A stretch of DNA of 36,103 nt from Oscillospiraceae bacterium (GTDB lineage: Bacteria > Bacillota > Clostridia > Oscillospirales > Oscillospiraceae). Made by a program: the position numbers and the translations under genes. Location of the stretch: NCBI GenBank assembly GCA_017938625.1, contig JAGBBD010000005.1:1-36103 (forward strand), in the 5' to 3' direction. Positions 25,773-34,339 of this stretch are shown in pieces; position 1 is the stretch's first letter; the number at the start of each line of letters is the position of its first letter. The notes under the pieces are model-generated. The model saw only the letters and a program-made list of their open reading frames with translations, searched no databases and had not been told where the DNA came from.

Positions 25773-27857
25773 TCACTCCACGCCTCTGGCGTAGAGACCT
25801 CTGGTGCAGGTGCCGGGATCAAATTCACCTCTGCCGTAGTACTGGGACAAGACTGCGTCCACTTCGGCAGGATTTTCTGTGGTAAAGTTCAGACGATGCG
25901 CCCAGATGCCCATGCCGCGCAGACGATCCAGCTTGTCGAGCATATACAGCTTCTTGCCGTTATAGAGCACATTGCGGCAGGTGCCGGGGTCTTTCAGCAC
26001 AGGGAACTCCTCCCCCATGCGGTCAATGAGCTTGGTGGGACTGTCACAGGAGCAGACGCCTGTTCTGTTTTTGATGACGCAGTTTTCCATGAGCATCAGA
26101 GGCAGTCTTCCATAGACCAGCACCTCCACAGGTACGGCCTTGGAAATATCACGAATCTGGGGAAGGGTCATTTCAAAGCTGAGCAGCTGACTCTCCACCT
26201 CGTGTTCACGCAGATAATGCATGGTGCGGGAGTTATAGACATTGAGTCCAAAGTCGCCGCGGACACCGAAGCCCTTGCTCTGCGCCAGACGCAGCTGACC
26301 CAAGTTGCCTGTCAGCACATGGCGTACGCCCATACGCTCTGCCTGCGCAAGCGCAGACGCCCACGCGGTGCGCTCGGTGTCACGGATGACACGGGGCAGC
26401 ACGGCAGTCAGTTCTGTTTCCACCGGGATCTTTTCCAGCACCTCCGGGTGCTCCAGAAGCTCGGACAAAGGAACATACAGCACAGCAGGGCTCATGGACA
26501 GCAGCTTTGCCGTGATCTGATCGGCTGTGCGGACACACACGGTCAGCTTGGCTTCTCCTGCCACACCGTCATAGGGGGCAAGCTCGCTGTATCTGCCCAT
26601 TTTCTTCAGTTCCACTCTGCCGCGCAGAGCGGTCAGCTGATCGAGCACCTCACGGCGCATGGCATTGATGGCAGAGGCAGACAGCATGAGACCTTGATCG
26701 AGCATGATTCTGGCACCAGCGCAGTAGTAAGGTGTACCGCCGGTCTTGCACAGCTGCTCTGTCAGACGTTCTTTCGTCAGTTCCCGCATTCTTCCGATCT
26801 CCGGCACAGGGCCGCGAGTCCTGCACACATTGCCCCGATCGTCCTCCACGGCAAGCTGGCTTTCCTCACCGGGCTTGACTATGGCATAGAACTGCACAGG
26901 CACGCGGGGATTCTCTCCGCGCTCATAGCTTTCTCTTGCAGAGGCAAACAGCGCCTCGTCCGGCTGCTCATCCAGATGGATGCCGAACATATGGCTTCCG
27001 GTCTTACCCTCATAGTAACCCTTGGTAAAGCCCTGACGGGAGAAGGCAGCCTCCAACTCCTGCAGATCCTGCTCGGTCACAGGTTTGCCGTCGAGCACAG
27101 AGCGGTAGATCCGCGTGACGATGGCGACATACTCCGGGCGCTTCATACGGCCTTCGATCTTGATGCTCTTCACGCCCATATCGTGCAGCTCATGCAGATG
27201 CTCCACAAGGCAGTTGTCCTTCAGACTCAGGGGGTAGCGGCTTTCCTCATAGCGGCCGTAGCCGTAAGCCATGCGGCAGGGCTGGGCGCACTGACCCCGG
27301 TTGCCGGAACGGCTTCCGATGACGGAGGACAGATAGCACTGTCCGGAATAGCACATACACAGCGCACCGTGGACAAAGACCTCGATCTCCACAGGGCTGT
27401 TTTGGCAGATGAAGGCGATCTCCTCCTTGGGCAGCTCTCTTGCCAGCACCACGCGGCTGCAGCCCATCTGAGCCGCCTGCAGTACACCCTCCAGAGAGTG
27501 GATGCTCATCTGGGTGGAAGCGTGGATGGGCACATGGGGCGCGATCTGGCGGCACAGCGCCACCACACCGGGATCCTGCACGATGAATGCATCGATACCC
27601 AATGCTGCCGCCGTATGGATGGTCTCGGCAGCGCGGCGCATCTCCTTGTCGGAGACCACGATATTCAGCGTCATATGCACCTGCACACCGCGCACATGGC
27701 AGTAGCAGATGGCTTCACGCAGCTCTTCTGCATTAAAATTCTTGGCATTTCTTCTGGCATTGAAATCGCCGTAGCCAAGATACACCGCATCGGCTCCGTT
27801 CTGCACAGCGGCGCGCAGCGCCTCCATAGAGCCGGCGGGAGACAGTAATTCGATCAT
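25773..27857 (-). CDS. U32 family (YhbU/RlhA-like) protein
   Basis: The 694-residue protein has the U32 fold at the N-terminus: ELLSPAGSMEALRAAVQNGADAVY-type start, LGIDAFIVQDPG and HASTQMSIHS. The family signature (EVFVHGALCMCYSGQCYLSS) is at 159-178, with C167 and C174. C190, C194 and C216 follow. In E. coli TrhP and RlhA, four comparable cysteines are thought to hold an Fe-S cluster, and the proteins hydroxylate tRNA or 23S rRNA. A central extra domain (about 310-480) and a second barrel-like C-terminal half (LTGNLGQLRLAQSKG, LTLPQIRDI-like) make this the long clostridial type. An RNA-hydroxylation role is more likely than the old peptidase label. The gene is monocistronic, with AGGAT upstream of the ATG. 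Confidence 0.85.
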   Translation of the reverse strand: MIELLSPAGSMEALRAAVQNGADAVYLGYGDFNARRNAKNFNAEELREAICYCHVRGVQVHMTLNIVVSDKEMRRAAETIHTAAALGIDAFIVQDPGVVALCRQIAPHVPIHASTQMSIHSLEGVLQAAQMGCSRVVLARELPKEEIAFICQNSPVEIEVFVHGALCMCYSGQCYLSSVIGSRSGNRGQCAQPCRMAYGYGRYEESRYPLSLKDNCLVEHLHELHDMGVKSIKIEGRMKRPEYVAIVTRIYRSVLDGKPVTEQDLQELEAAFSRQGFTKGYYEGKTGSHMFGIHLDEQPDEALFASARESYERGENPRVPVQFYAIVKPGEESQLAVEDDRGNVCRTRGPVPEIGRMRELTKERLTEQLCKTGGTPYYCAGARIMLDQGLMLSASAINAMRREVLDQLTALRGRVELKKMGRYSELAPYDGVAGEAKLTVCVRTADQITAKLLSMSPAVLYVPLSELLEHPEVLEKIPVETELTAVLPRVIRDTERTAWASALAQAERMGVRHVLTGNLGQLRLAQSKGFGVRGDFGLNVYNSRTMHYLREHEVESQLLSFEMTLPQIRDISKAVPVEVLVYGRLPLMLMENCVIKNRTGVCSCDSPTKLIDRMGEEFPVLKDPGTCRNVLYNGKKLYMLDKLDRLRGMGIWAHRLNFTTENPAEVDAVLSQYYGRGEFDPGTCTRGLYARGVE

Positions 27858-27948
27858 AGTTTTATCCTCATGCTCCGATTCGCAGCAAAAATGGCATAAT
27901 TCTTCCCGTACATCTTATCACAAAACAGGCATAGAAGAAAGTAGGCAT

Positions 27949-27976
27949 TGTAAAATAATTTTAAATTCTATATAAT
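27949..27976 (+). promoter_or_regulatory. Promoter of the deacylase gene
   Basis: TTGTAA (27949-27954) and a perfect TATAAT (27971-27976) are separated by 16 bases. An AGAGG ribosome binding site near 27993 precedes the ATG at 28005. The divergent U32 gene starts 148 bases away. Confidence 0.7.
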
Positions 27977-28004
27977 AGGGAAAAACCAAGAAAGAGGCAC
28001 AGTC

Positions 28005-28571
28005 ATGTTTTATATCAATCCTACCAAATACCGTGGTCGCCCCTTGACCAAGGAAATGCGCCTTGCCGAAGAAATGGCAAGCTACGATCTGCTGGACAGC
28101 CTTGCCATCGGCTTCGACCGGGTGGATCACGACCATGCCGACACCATCGAAGCCTGCCATGAGGTGGAAAAAGTTCTGGGCTGGCAGGTGTGCAAAAATC
28201 TGTTTTTGTGCAACCGCCAGAAAACACAGTTTTATCTGCTCATGCTGGAGGGAGACAAGGTCTTTAAGACCAAGGATCTTTCCAAGCAGCTGGGTGTCTC
28301 CCGTCTGAGCTTCGCCACAGGGGAAGATATGGAACACATGCTGGGCTGCCGTCCCGGCTCTGCCACGGTGCTGGGACTGATGAACGACAAGGAAAATGCC
28401 GTACAGCTGGTCATGGACAAGCCCATCTACGACGCACCCTTTGTGTCCTGCCATCCGTGCACCTCCACCTCCACCTTGACCATTTCCCGGCAGGATCTGC
28501 TGGAAAAGCTGCTGCCTGCCATCGGTCATACCCCCATCGTGGTAGACCTGCCCGACCCGGAGGAAGAATAA
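28005..28571 (+). CDS. Prolyl-tRNA editing/YbaK-type deacylase (ProX-like)
   Basis: The 188-residue protein belongs to the YbaK/ProX family, relatives of the ProRS editing domain that hydrolyse mischarged tRNA such as Ala-tRNA(Pro) or Cys-tRNA(Pro). Seen here are TIEACHEVEKVLGWQVCKNLFLCNRQ (in part), YLLMLEGDKVFKTKDLSKQLG, RLSFATGEDM and GCRPGSATVLGL. The lysine in VCKNLFL and the GSATVLG loop match the family's active-site region. Length fits the PrdX-type proteins. It is one of two plus-strand genes, with its own promoter and a strong hairpin terminator, so it is monocistronic. The tRNA specificity cannot be decided from sequence. Confidence 0.9.
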   Translation: MFYINPTKYRGRPLTKEMRLAEEMASYDLLDSLAIGFDRVDHDHADTIEACHEVEKVLGWQVCKNLFLCNRQKTQFYLLMLEGDKVFKTKDLSKQLGVSRLSFATGEDMEHMLGCRPGSATVLGLMNDKENAVQLVMDKPIYDAPFVSCHPCTSTSTLTISRQDLLEKLLPAIGHTPIVVDLPDPEEE

Positions 28572-28573
28572 AC

Positions 28574-28607
28574 AAAAGAGGAAGATGCAAAGCATCTTCC
28601 TCTTTTT
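28574..28607 (+). terminator. Rho-independent terminator of the deacylase gene
   Basis: AAAAGAGGAAGATGC (28574-28588) and GCATCTTCCTCTTTT (28592-28606) form a perfect 15-bp stem with an AAA loop and a U-run. It could also stop leftward transcription arriving from mfd. Confidence 0.92.
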
Positions 28608-28609
28608 AA

Positions 28610-28764
28610 ATAAAAGTGGTGCGCACCCACAACGTAGAGGCATCGCCCTGCCGCCCGCGTGCAGGAACTTCGTATTACGCTTGTCATTGCGAGGGAATGA
28701 AATGACAATCTATATACGCAGCCAATTCAGCATTCAGCACTCAGCATTCAGCAGTCTCCATTCC
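28610..28764. repeat. Partial B-type element and CAGCATT units after mfd
   Basis: GTCATTGCGAGGGAATGAAATGACAATCTA (28683-28713) is a half-size copy of the palindromic ATTGCGAG element. AATTCAGCATTCAGCA units (28722-28753) then lead to the mfd stop at 28765. No gene was seen. Confidence 0.6.
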
Positions 28765-31700
28765 TCATGCCGGTTTGGCGGCTTTGTAGTCAGCAATGAG
28801 GGCTTTGGTCATTTTTAGGGGATCTTCGCCTGTACGCAGGCGGAGATTTACCATGGGCTTTTCTCCGGCGGCAAAGAAGATGCGTCCTTTGTAGGCAGGT
28901 TTGTCACACACCTGAGAGATGGCAGCAAAATCAAAAACCTCAAAGGTGACGGAGACTGTGTCGCCCTTTTGCTCGATCTTGCTGATGCCTGCTCCTGCCG
29001 CACTTGCACGCATGAGCGCCACATCCACCAAATTCATAACGCCCTTGGGAGGATCTCCGAAGCGATCCACGATCTCATCGAGCAATTCATCCGCATCATG
29101 CTCCGAGCGCACTGCCGCCATACGGCGATACAGATCCATCCGCTGCTCTCCCGATGCCACATAGGATCTGGGGATATTGGCAGTGATGGAAAGGTCTGCC
29201 GTACACTCCGGCTCCTTGACCCGCTCATTGCCCTGCTCCTCCAGAACGGCATCCTCCAGCAGCTTCAGATACATATCATAGCCAACGGACATCATATGTC
29301 CCGACTGCTCTGCACCCAGCAGGTCGCCTGCGCCTCTGATCTCCAGATCCCGCATGGCGATCTTGAAGCCGGAGCCGAACTCGGCAAACTCCCGGATGGC
29401 ATTGAGCCGCTTTTCCGCCACCTCCGTCAGCACCTTGCCCTTGCGGAAGGTCAGATAGGCAAAGGCATGGCGGGAGGAGCGTCCCACACGGCCTCTCAGC
29501 TGATGCAGCTGGGCAAGACCCAGCTTGTCGGCATCTTCAATAATAAGGGTATTCACATTGGAAATATCAATGCCGGTCTCAATGATGGTGGTGCACACCA
29601 GCAGCTGGATCTCCCCGTCTGCCATGCGCTGCATAATATCCGACAGCTGCTCCTGATCCATTTTGCCGTGGGCGGTGGCGATGGAAATACCTTCATGACG
29701 GGCGCGGAGCTTTGCCGCCGTCTGTTCGATGGACTCCGTCCGGTTGTGCAGATAATACACCTGTCCGCCGCGCTGCAGCTCTCTGCGGATGGCATCGTCC
29801 AAAATTCTGTCCTCGTGCTCCAGCACAAAGGTCTGCACAGGATAACGGTCTCTGGGCGGCTCTTCAATGGTGGACATATCCCGGATACCGGACAGCGCCA
29901 TATTGAGCGTTCTGGGAATGGGGGTTGCCGACAAGGTCAGCACATCCACACCCACGGACATCTCCTTGAGCCGCTCCTTGTGGGTAACACCAAAGCGCTG
30001 CTCCTCGTCCACGATGAGCAGCCCCAGATCCTTGAAGCGCACATCCTTCTGCAGCAGCTTGTGAGTGCCGATGACCAGATCCACCGTGCCTGCTTCCAAC
30101 GCCGCAATGGTCTTTTTCTGCTGGGCAGGGGTACGGAAACGGCTGAGCACATCGATGTTCACCGGGAAACCGCCGAAGCGCTTGTGGGCGGTGAGATAGT
30201 GCTGCTGGGCAAGGACGGTGGTAGGCACTAAGATCGCCACCTGCTTGCCGTCCAGCATGGCTTTCATAGCCGCGCGCAGAGCCACCTCCGTCTTGCCGAA
30301 GCCCACATCGCCGCACAGAAGCCGATCCATGGGCGTGGGCGTTTCCATATCGTGCTTGATCTCGGCGATGCAGCGCAGCTGATCGTCGGTCTCAGCATAT
30401 TCAAAGCCGTCCTCAAACTCCGCCTGCCACGGCGTATCGGCTGAGAAGGCATAGCCCTCCCGCCGCTTTCTGGCAGCATAGAGCTTGATGAGTCCTGCTG
30501 CCAGATCCTTGGCAGCTGCCTTGGCTTTGGCTTTCGTCTTCTGCCATTGTTCGCCGCCCAGCTTGTTCAGGCGGATGGGCGCATCCTCGCCGCCGCCGAT
30601 ATATTTGCTCACAAGATCCAGCTGGGTTGCAGGCACATAGAGCACATCTGTGCCCTGATAGGCGATCTTCACATAGTCCTTGATGACACCGCCCACCCGC
30701 ATCTGCTCCATGGCAACATAGCGTCCGATGCCGTGGTATTCGTGGACCACCAGATCACCGGGAGACAGATCCGTGAAGGAATTGAGCTTCTGGCGGTTGG
30801 TGGCTTTTTTTCGTTTGGGTCTGCCTGCCTTTCTGGCAGGTGCGGCAAGGATCTGACCCTCAGTCAGCACCGCAAGGGACATGGCAGGATACTCCAGACC
30901 TGCCGGCAGAGAGCCGTCTGTGAGCATGATCTCTCCGGGACGGGGCAGCTTCACGGCAGGAAATGCCATGGTTGCCGTCAGTCCCCGGTCACGCAGGGCA
31001 GCGTAGAGGATCTCTCCACGTCTGCGGTTGCCGCACAGAACAAGGCTCTTAAAGTCGTTTTTCCGATAATGTTCCAGATCCGATATGGCAGTATCCAGAC
31101 TGCCGCCGTAGGAGGGCAGCTGCTTGGCTGTCATGCTCAGAAGCGCCTTGGGCGGCAGAGCGCCGGGATAGGCGGCAGACAGGAAGCTGTCCAGATACAC
31201 ACAGGCGCGGTCACGCAGACGCAGGCACACCTCGTCAAGATCCAGATAGAAGTCGCACAGATCTGCGCACAAAGCGCCTGTTTGCAGGAAGCTGTCCAGT
31301 TCTTCCCCAAACATCTCCTGCCTGTTTTTATCGCTCCGCGCCAGAGCCCCGTGGTCACAGAAGAGCACTAAAGCATCCTTGGAGATGTAATCACAGGCAG
31401 CCTCCGGCTGCGGGTAGATCAGCGCCATATAGCGGTCAGCCGCCGGGAAAGAAATGCCGTTGGCAAGAGTCTCACAGTCGGAAGACAAGGTCTTGATCAG
31501 CGGCTCAAAGGGCGTTTTGCGCCGTCTTTGACGGGCAATGAGAGCATCGAGATCCTCACAAAGGCCGCTTATGCCGCCGGGATGCAGTCCCGGTGCCGTC
31601 TCTGCCACAGGCAGGAGCACGGCTTCCTCCAGATTTTCCGTTCTGCGCTGGGAAATGGAGTCAAAGAAGCCCATGGTGTCCAGTTCCTCATCCCAGAACT

Positions 31701-32274
31701 CCACACGCACAGGGTCATCATAGTTGGGCGAATACACATCCAGAATACCGCCGCGGACAGAGAACTGTCCCACACCCTCCACCAGAGAAGTTCTGGTATA
31801 GCCCATGTCCGTCAGCTTGCGGCACAGCTCCTCCAGATCATAGGTCGCGCCGCACCTCAGAGTCACAGCACAGGAAAAGAGCACCGACTTGGGGATGGTA
31901 CGCAGACTCAAGGCTTCCAGAGAGGTGATGAGGAATTTTGTTTCTCCCCTGCCAAGATCATACAGCTGCCGCAGACGCTTTTGCTCCCAGCCACGGGAGA
32001 CCACCGCATCGTAGAAGGTCAGCTCTCTGCCCGGCAGCAGCACAGGCTCTTTGGGCAAAAACGCGCCGATCTCCTGCTGCAGCCGCTGGGCTGCCAGATC
32101 GTCCTGACACACTGCCACCACAGGTCTGCCTGTGTGCAGATACAGCGCCGCCGCCACATGGGCGCGGCTGAGTCCGCTCACACCGGACAGCGCTGCCGTG
32201 CTTCCCTGCTCCACGCAGGAAAGAAGGCTTTTGTATTCAGGAAGTTCCATCAGAGCAGATAATAAAAGCTCCAT
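28765..32274 (-). CDS. mfd: Transcription-repair coupling factor
   Basis: The 1,169-residue protein has the full Mfd order. A UvrB-like N-terminal part (LSGVSGLSRAHVAAALYL, LLPGRELTFYD) comes first. The RNA polymerase-interacting CarD-like domain is near residue 505 (LSPGDLVVHEYHGIGRY). Next are the RecG-like helicase domains with Walker A (GDVGFGKTE, near 655) and DEEQRFG (near 757), then SATPIPRTLNM, the ETGIDISNVNTLI and QLHQLRGRVGRS motifs, and a C-terminal TRCF domain. It removes stalled RNA polymerase and recruits UvrA. I took ATG 32274, preceded by GGGTGGTG. It follows pth-prs on the same strand after a repeat-filled gap; pth-mfd order is common in Bacillota. Confidence 0.96.
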   Translation of the reverse strand: MELLLSALMELPEYKSLLSCVEQGSTAALSGVSGLSRAHVAAALYLHTGRPVVAVCQDDLAAQRLQQEIGAFLPKEPVLLPGRELTFYDAVVSRGWEQKRLRQLYDLGRGETKFLITSLEALSLRTIPKSVLFSCAVTLRCGATYDLEELCRKLTDMGYTRTSLVEGVGQFSVRGGILDVYSPNYDDPVRVEFWDEELDTMGFFDSISQRRTENLEEAVLLPVAETAPGLHPGGISGLCEDLDALIARQRRRKTPFEPLIKTLSSDCETLANGISFPAADRYMALIYPQPEAACDYISKDALVLFCDHGALARSDKNRQEMFGEELDSFLQTGALCADLCDFYLDLDEVCLRLRDRACVYLDSFLSAAYPGALPPKALLSMTAKQLPSYGGSLDTAISDLEHYRKNDFKSLVLCGNRRRGEILYAALRDRGLTATMAFPAVKLPRPGEIMLTDGSLPAGLEYPAMSLAVLTEGQILAAPARKAGRPKRKKATNRQKLNSFTDLSPGDLVVHEYHGIGRYVAMEQMRVGGVIKDYVKIAYQGTDVLYVPATQLDLVSKYIGGGEDAPIRLNKLGGEQWQKTKAKAKAAAKDLAAGLIKLYAARKRREGYAFSADTPWQAEFEDGFEYAETDDQLRCIAEIKHDMETPTPMDRLLCGDVGFGKTEVALRAAMKAMLDGKQVAILVPTTVLAQQHYLTAHKRFGGFPVNIDVLSRFRTPAQQKKTIAALEAGTVDLVIGTHKLLQKDVRFKDLGLLIVDEEQRFGVTHKERLKEMSVGVDVLTLSATPIPRTLNMALSGIRDMSTIEEPPRDRYPVQTFVLEHEDRILDDAIRRELQRGGQVYYLHNRTESIEQTAAKLRARHEGISIATAHGKMDQEQLSDIMQRMADGEIQLLVCTTIIETGIDISNVNTLIIEDADKLGLAQLHQLRGRVGRSSRHAFAYLTFRKGKVLTEVAEKRLNAIREFAEFGSGFKIAMRDLEIRGAGDLLGAEQSGHMMSVGYDMYLKLLEDAVLEEQGNERVKEPECTADLSITANIPRSYVASGEQRMDLYRRMAAVRSEHDADELLDEIVDRFGDPPKGVMNLVDVALMRASAAGAGISKIEQKGDTVSVTFEVFDFAAISQVCDKPAYKGRIFFAAGEKPMVNLRLRTGEDPLKMTKALIADYKAAKPA

Positions 32275-32572
32275 CAAAACACCACCCTTTCTCCATGTTA
32301 TCACGCCGTCTCAAGGCATACGGATGTTCAAGGTACGCACTGCCGATCAAGCATGTCATTGCGAGGGAGCGTCAGTGACCGTGGCAATCTAAAAATGCCA
32401 AGAGATTGCCACGCTCCCGTTGGTCGCTCGCAATGACATGCGTTGCAGGTGCTGCTTTCCAAATCTGTCGGCACAGCCGACACGATCATTGCCAATTGTC
32501 AATTGACTCTCCACGTCACAATGCGGACGGAGCAATTTGCCCCGCCCGTTGCGATCTGTATAATATATGATT
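32275..32572. repeat. Intergenic gap with a 91-bp palindrome and an A-type element
   Basis: GCATGTCATTGCGAGGGAGCG (32351) pairs with CGCTCGCAATGACATGC ending at 32441. An inner CGTGGCAATCT/AGATTGCCACG pair completes a long cruciform-capable palindrome. A GTCGGCacaGCCGAC hairpin with CAATTGTCAATTG (32468-32506) follows. No gene or clear promoter was seen. Confidence 0.65.
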
Positions 32573-33163
32573 TTACTTGCCGTTATATTCCGAAGCTGCC
32601 TTTTCAAGACCCTTTTCCAGGATCATGACCGCAGCATTGGCTGCGTTTTCCAGGGCAGGTGCAAGTGCCTTTTCCTCCTGCGCCGAAAAACGGCTCAGCA
32701 CCCAGTCTGCCAGATCATAATCCGGATGAGGCTTTGCGCCAACACCGATCTTGATCCGTGGGAACTGATCCGAGCCAAGGCTCTGGATAATGGACTTGAT
32801 GCCGTTGTGACCGCCGGCAGAGCCGTCCTTGCGGATGCGGATGCGCCCCGGCGGCAGGGAGATATCATCAAAGATCACTAAGATCCGCTCCGGCTTTACC
32901 TTATAATAGGAAGCCAGCGCCCCTACGGCAGCACCGGAGGCATTCATATAGGTCTGAGGCTGCACCAGCAGAATCTTTCTACCCTGCACCGTGACCATTC
33001 TTGTCAAGGCTTTGAACTTCAGACGATCGATCTTGGTCTTGAACAGACCCGCCACAAGGTCTGTAGCCCGAAAGCCGACATTGTGGCGGGTGAATTCATA
33101 CTCTTTGCCCGGATTTCCCAGACCGACGATCATCCAGTCGCAGCCGGATGATTTAAAAAGCAT
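32573..33163 (-). CDS. pth: Peptidyl-tRNA hydrolase
   Basis: The 196-residue Pth1 family enzyme releases tRNA from prematurely dropped peptidyl-tRNA. MIVGLGNPGKEYEFTRHNVG contains the catalytic His (H27). VQPQTYMNASG, VIFDDISLPPGRIRIR, GSAGGHNGIKSI and FPRIKIGVG follow in family order. The ATG at 33163 is four bases past the prs stop, so both are co-transcribed and probably coupled, since no strong ribosome binding site is visible. An internal ATG at 33133 would give the bare core, but the ten-residue extension ending in DW resembles related clostridial proteins. Confidence 0.95.
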   Translation of the reverse strand: MLFKSSGCDWMIVGLGNPGKEYEFTRHNVGFRATDLVAGLFKTKIDRLKFKALTRMVTVQGRKILLVQPQTYMNASGAAVGALASYYKVKPERILVIFDDISLPPGRIRIRKDGSAGGHNGIKSIIQSLGSDQFPRIKIGVGAKPHPDYDLADWVLSRFSAQEEKALAPALENAANAAVMILEKGLEKAASEYNGK

Positions 33164-33167
33164 AGGC

Positions 33168-34118
33168 TCAGAACATCATGGACAGGGAAGCCTCGTCGTA
33201 AGTACGGCGGATGGCTTCTGCGAACATGGGAGCCACGTCCAGATACTTGATCTTGGCGCAGTTGAGGCCCTCGGGAGCAGGAATGGTGTTGAGCAGCATC
33301 AGCTCGTCAATGACGGAGTTCTCGATACGCTCGATAGCAGGGCCGGACAGAACACCGTGAGTGGCGCAGGCGTAGACCTTGGTCGCGCCCTTTTCGTGGA
33401 TGGCCTTGGCGGCGTTGCACAGAGAGCCGGCAGTATCGACCATGTCGTCAAAGAGGATGCACTCCTTGCCTTCCACATCGCCGATGACGTTCATGACTTC
33501 GCAGCAGTTTGCCTTTTCGCGGCGCTTGTCCACGATAGCAAGACCCATACCCATCTTGTTGGCAAAGGCTCTGGAACGAGCCACGGAGCCGACGTCGGGA
33601 GAGACCACCACCATGTCTTCATGGTTGGGGAACTTTTCGGTATAGTATTTGGTAAAGACGATATTGCCGTGCATATTGTCCACAGGGATATCAAAGAAGC
33701 CCTGAATCTGAGCAGCATGCAGATCCATAGTCAGCACGCGGTCTGCGCCGGCAGCTTCCAGCATATTGGCGACCAGTTTGGCAGAGATGGGATCGCGGCC
33801 CTTTGCCTTGCGATCCTGACGGGCATAGCCGAAGTAGGGGATCACAGCAGTGATACGGCCTGCGGAAGCGCGCTTGCAGGCATCGATCATGACCAGCAGC
33901 TCCATGAGATGGTCATTGACGGGTTTGCAGGTGGACTGGACCAGGAACACGTCGGAGCCGCGAACAGTTTCATTGATGGAGACGGACACTTCACCATCGG
34001 CAAACTGGGTCACAACACTGTCGCCCAGAGGCAGGCTCATGTACTTGCAGATGTCCTCTGCCAGGGTGTGGCAGGCATTGGCACTGAAAACTTTAACGTC
34101 TTTTCCGTGAGAAATCAT
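33168..34118 (-). CDS. prs: Ribose-phosphate pyrophosphokinase (PRPP synthetase)
   Basis: The 316-residue enzyme makes PRPP from ribose 5-phosphate and ATP for purine, pyrimidine, histidine, tryptophan and NAD synthesis. Motifs: QFADGEVSVSINETVRG, VFLVQST, YFGYARQDRK (catalytic flexible loop region), TMDLHAAQIQGFFDIPVDN, VVSPDVGSVARSR, and the PRPP-binding loop ILFDDMVDTAGS. The start at 34118 is the family start and has AAGGAA upstream; the longer frame reads into the promoter. It is transcribed from 34174-34202 and followed by pth. Confidence 0.96.
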   Translation of the reverse strand: MISHGKDVKVFSANACHTLAEDICKYMSLPLGDSVVTQFADGEVSVSINETVRGSDVFLVQSTCKPVNDHLMELLVMIDACKRASAGRITAVIPYFGYARQDRKAKGRDPISAKLVANMLEAAGADRVLTMDLHAAQIQGFFDIPVDNMHGNIVFTKYYTEKFPNHEDMVVVSPDVGSVARSRAFANKMGMGLAIVDKRREKANCCEVMNVIGDVEGKECILFDDMVDTAGSLCNAAKAIHEKGATKVYACATHGVLSGPAIERIENSVIDELMLLNTIPAPEGLNCAKIKYLDVAPMFAEAIRRTYDEASLSMMF

Positions 34119-34173
34119 GGCAGTAGTTTCCTTTCTTTTCTTGCACGTTGTTTTACGTTCTATTCTATATGTT

Positions 34174-34202
34174 AGTATAGCAAACCTTGCCAGATTTGTA
34201 CA
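34174..34202 (-). promoter_or_regulatory. Promoter of prs-pth
   Basis: On the minus strand TGTACA (34197-34202) and TATACT (34174-34179) are separated by 17 bases, with a leader of roughly 50 bases to prs. Confidence 0.6.
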
Positions 34203-34240
34203 GGTCAATTCTTGAAGAAAAACAAAGATTTGTTCCGTCT

Positions 34241-34263
34241 TTTTTGCGCATAGTGCGCAAAAA
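34241..34263. promoter_or_regulatory. Perfect TTTTTGCGCA palindrome between divergent promoters
   Basis: TTTTTGCGCA and TGCGCAAAAA are perfect inverted arms around TAG. The site lies between the -35 boxes of prs (minus) and the TIR gene (plus). It could be an operator or a bidirectional hairpin. Confidence 0.5.
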
Positions 34264-34280
34264 CAAGGAAAGTTTCCTTG
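34264..34280. promoter_or_regulatory. Palindromic operator-like site overlapping the TIR gene -35
   Basis: CAAGGAAA and TTTCCTTG form a perfect 17-bp palindrome with one central base. Its right edge covers the first bases of the -35 box at 34278. A third half-site, CAAGGAA, follows at 34286-34292 between the -35 and -10. This geometry suits a repressor; the protein is unknown. Confidence 0.5.
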
Positions 34281-34306
34281 CAAAACAAGGAAGGATATTG
34301 TATCAT
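34278..34306 (+). promoter_or_regulatory. Probable promoter of the TIR-membrane gene
   Basis: TTGCAA (34278-34283) and TATCAT (34301-34306) are separated by 17 bases. The -10 box ends 33 bases before the ATG, and GGGAGGG at 34327-34333 is the ribosome binding site. Confidence 0.6.
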
Positions 34307-34339
34307 GACAAGATAAAGAGAAAAATGGGAGGGTATGCC

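Noticed and set aside
25755-27848. 697-codon plus-strand open frame
   Set aside because: Antisense to the U32 protein.
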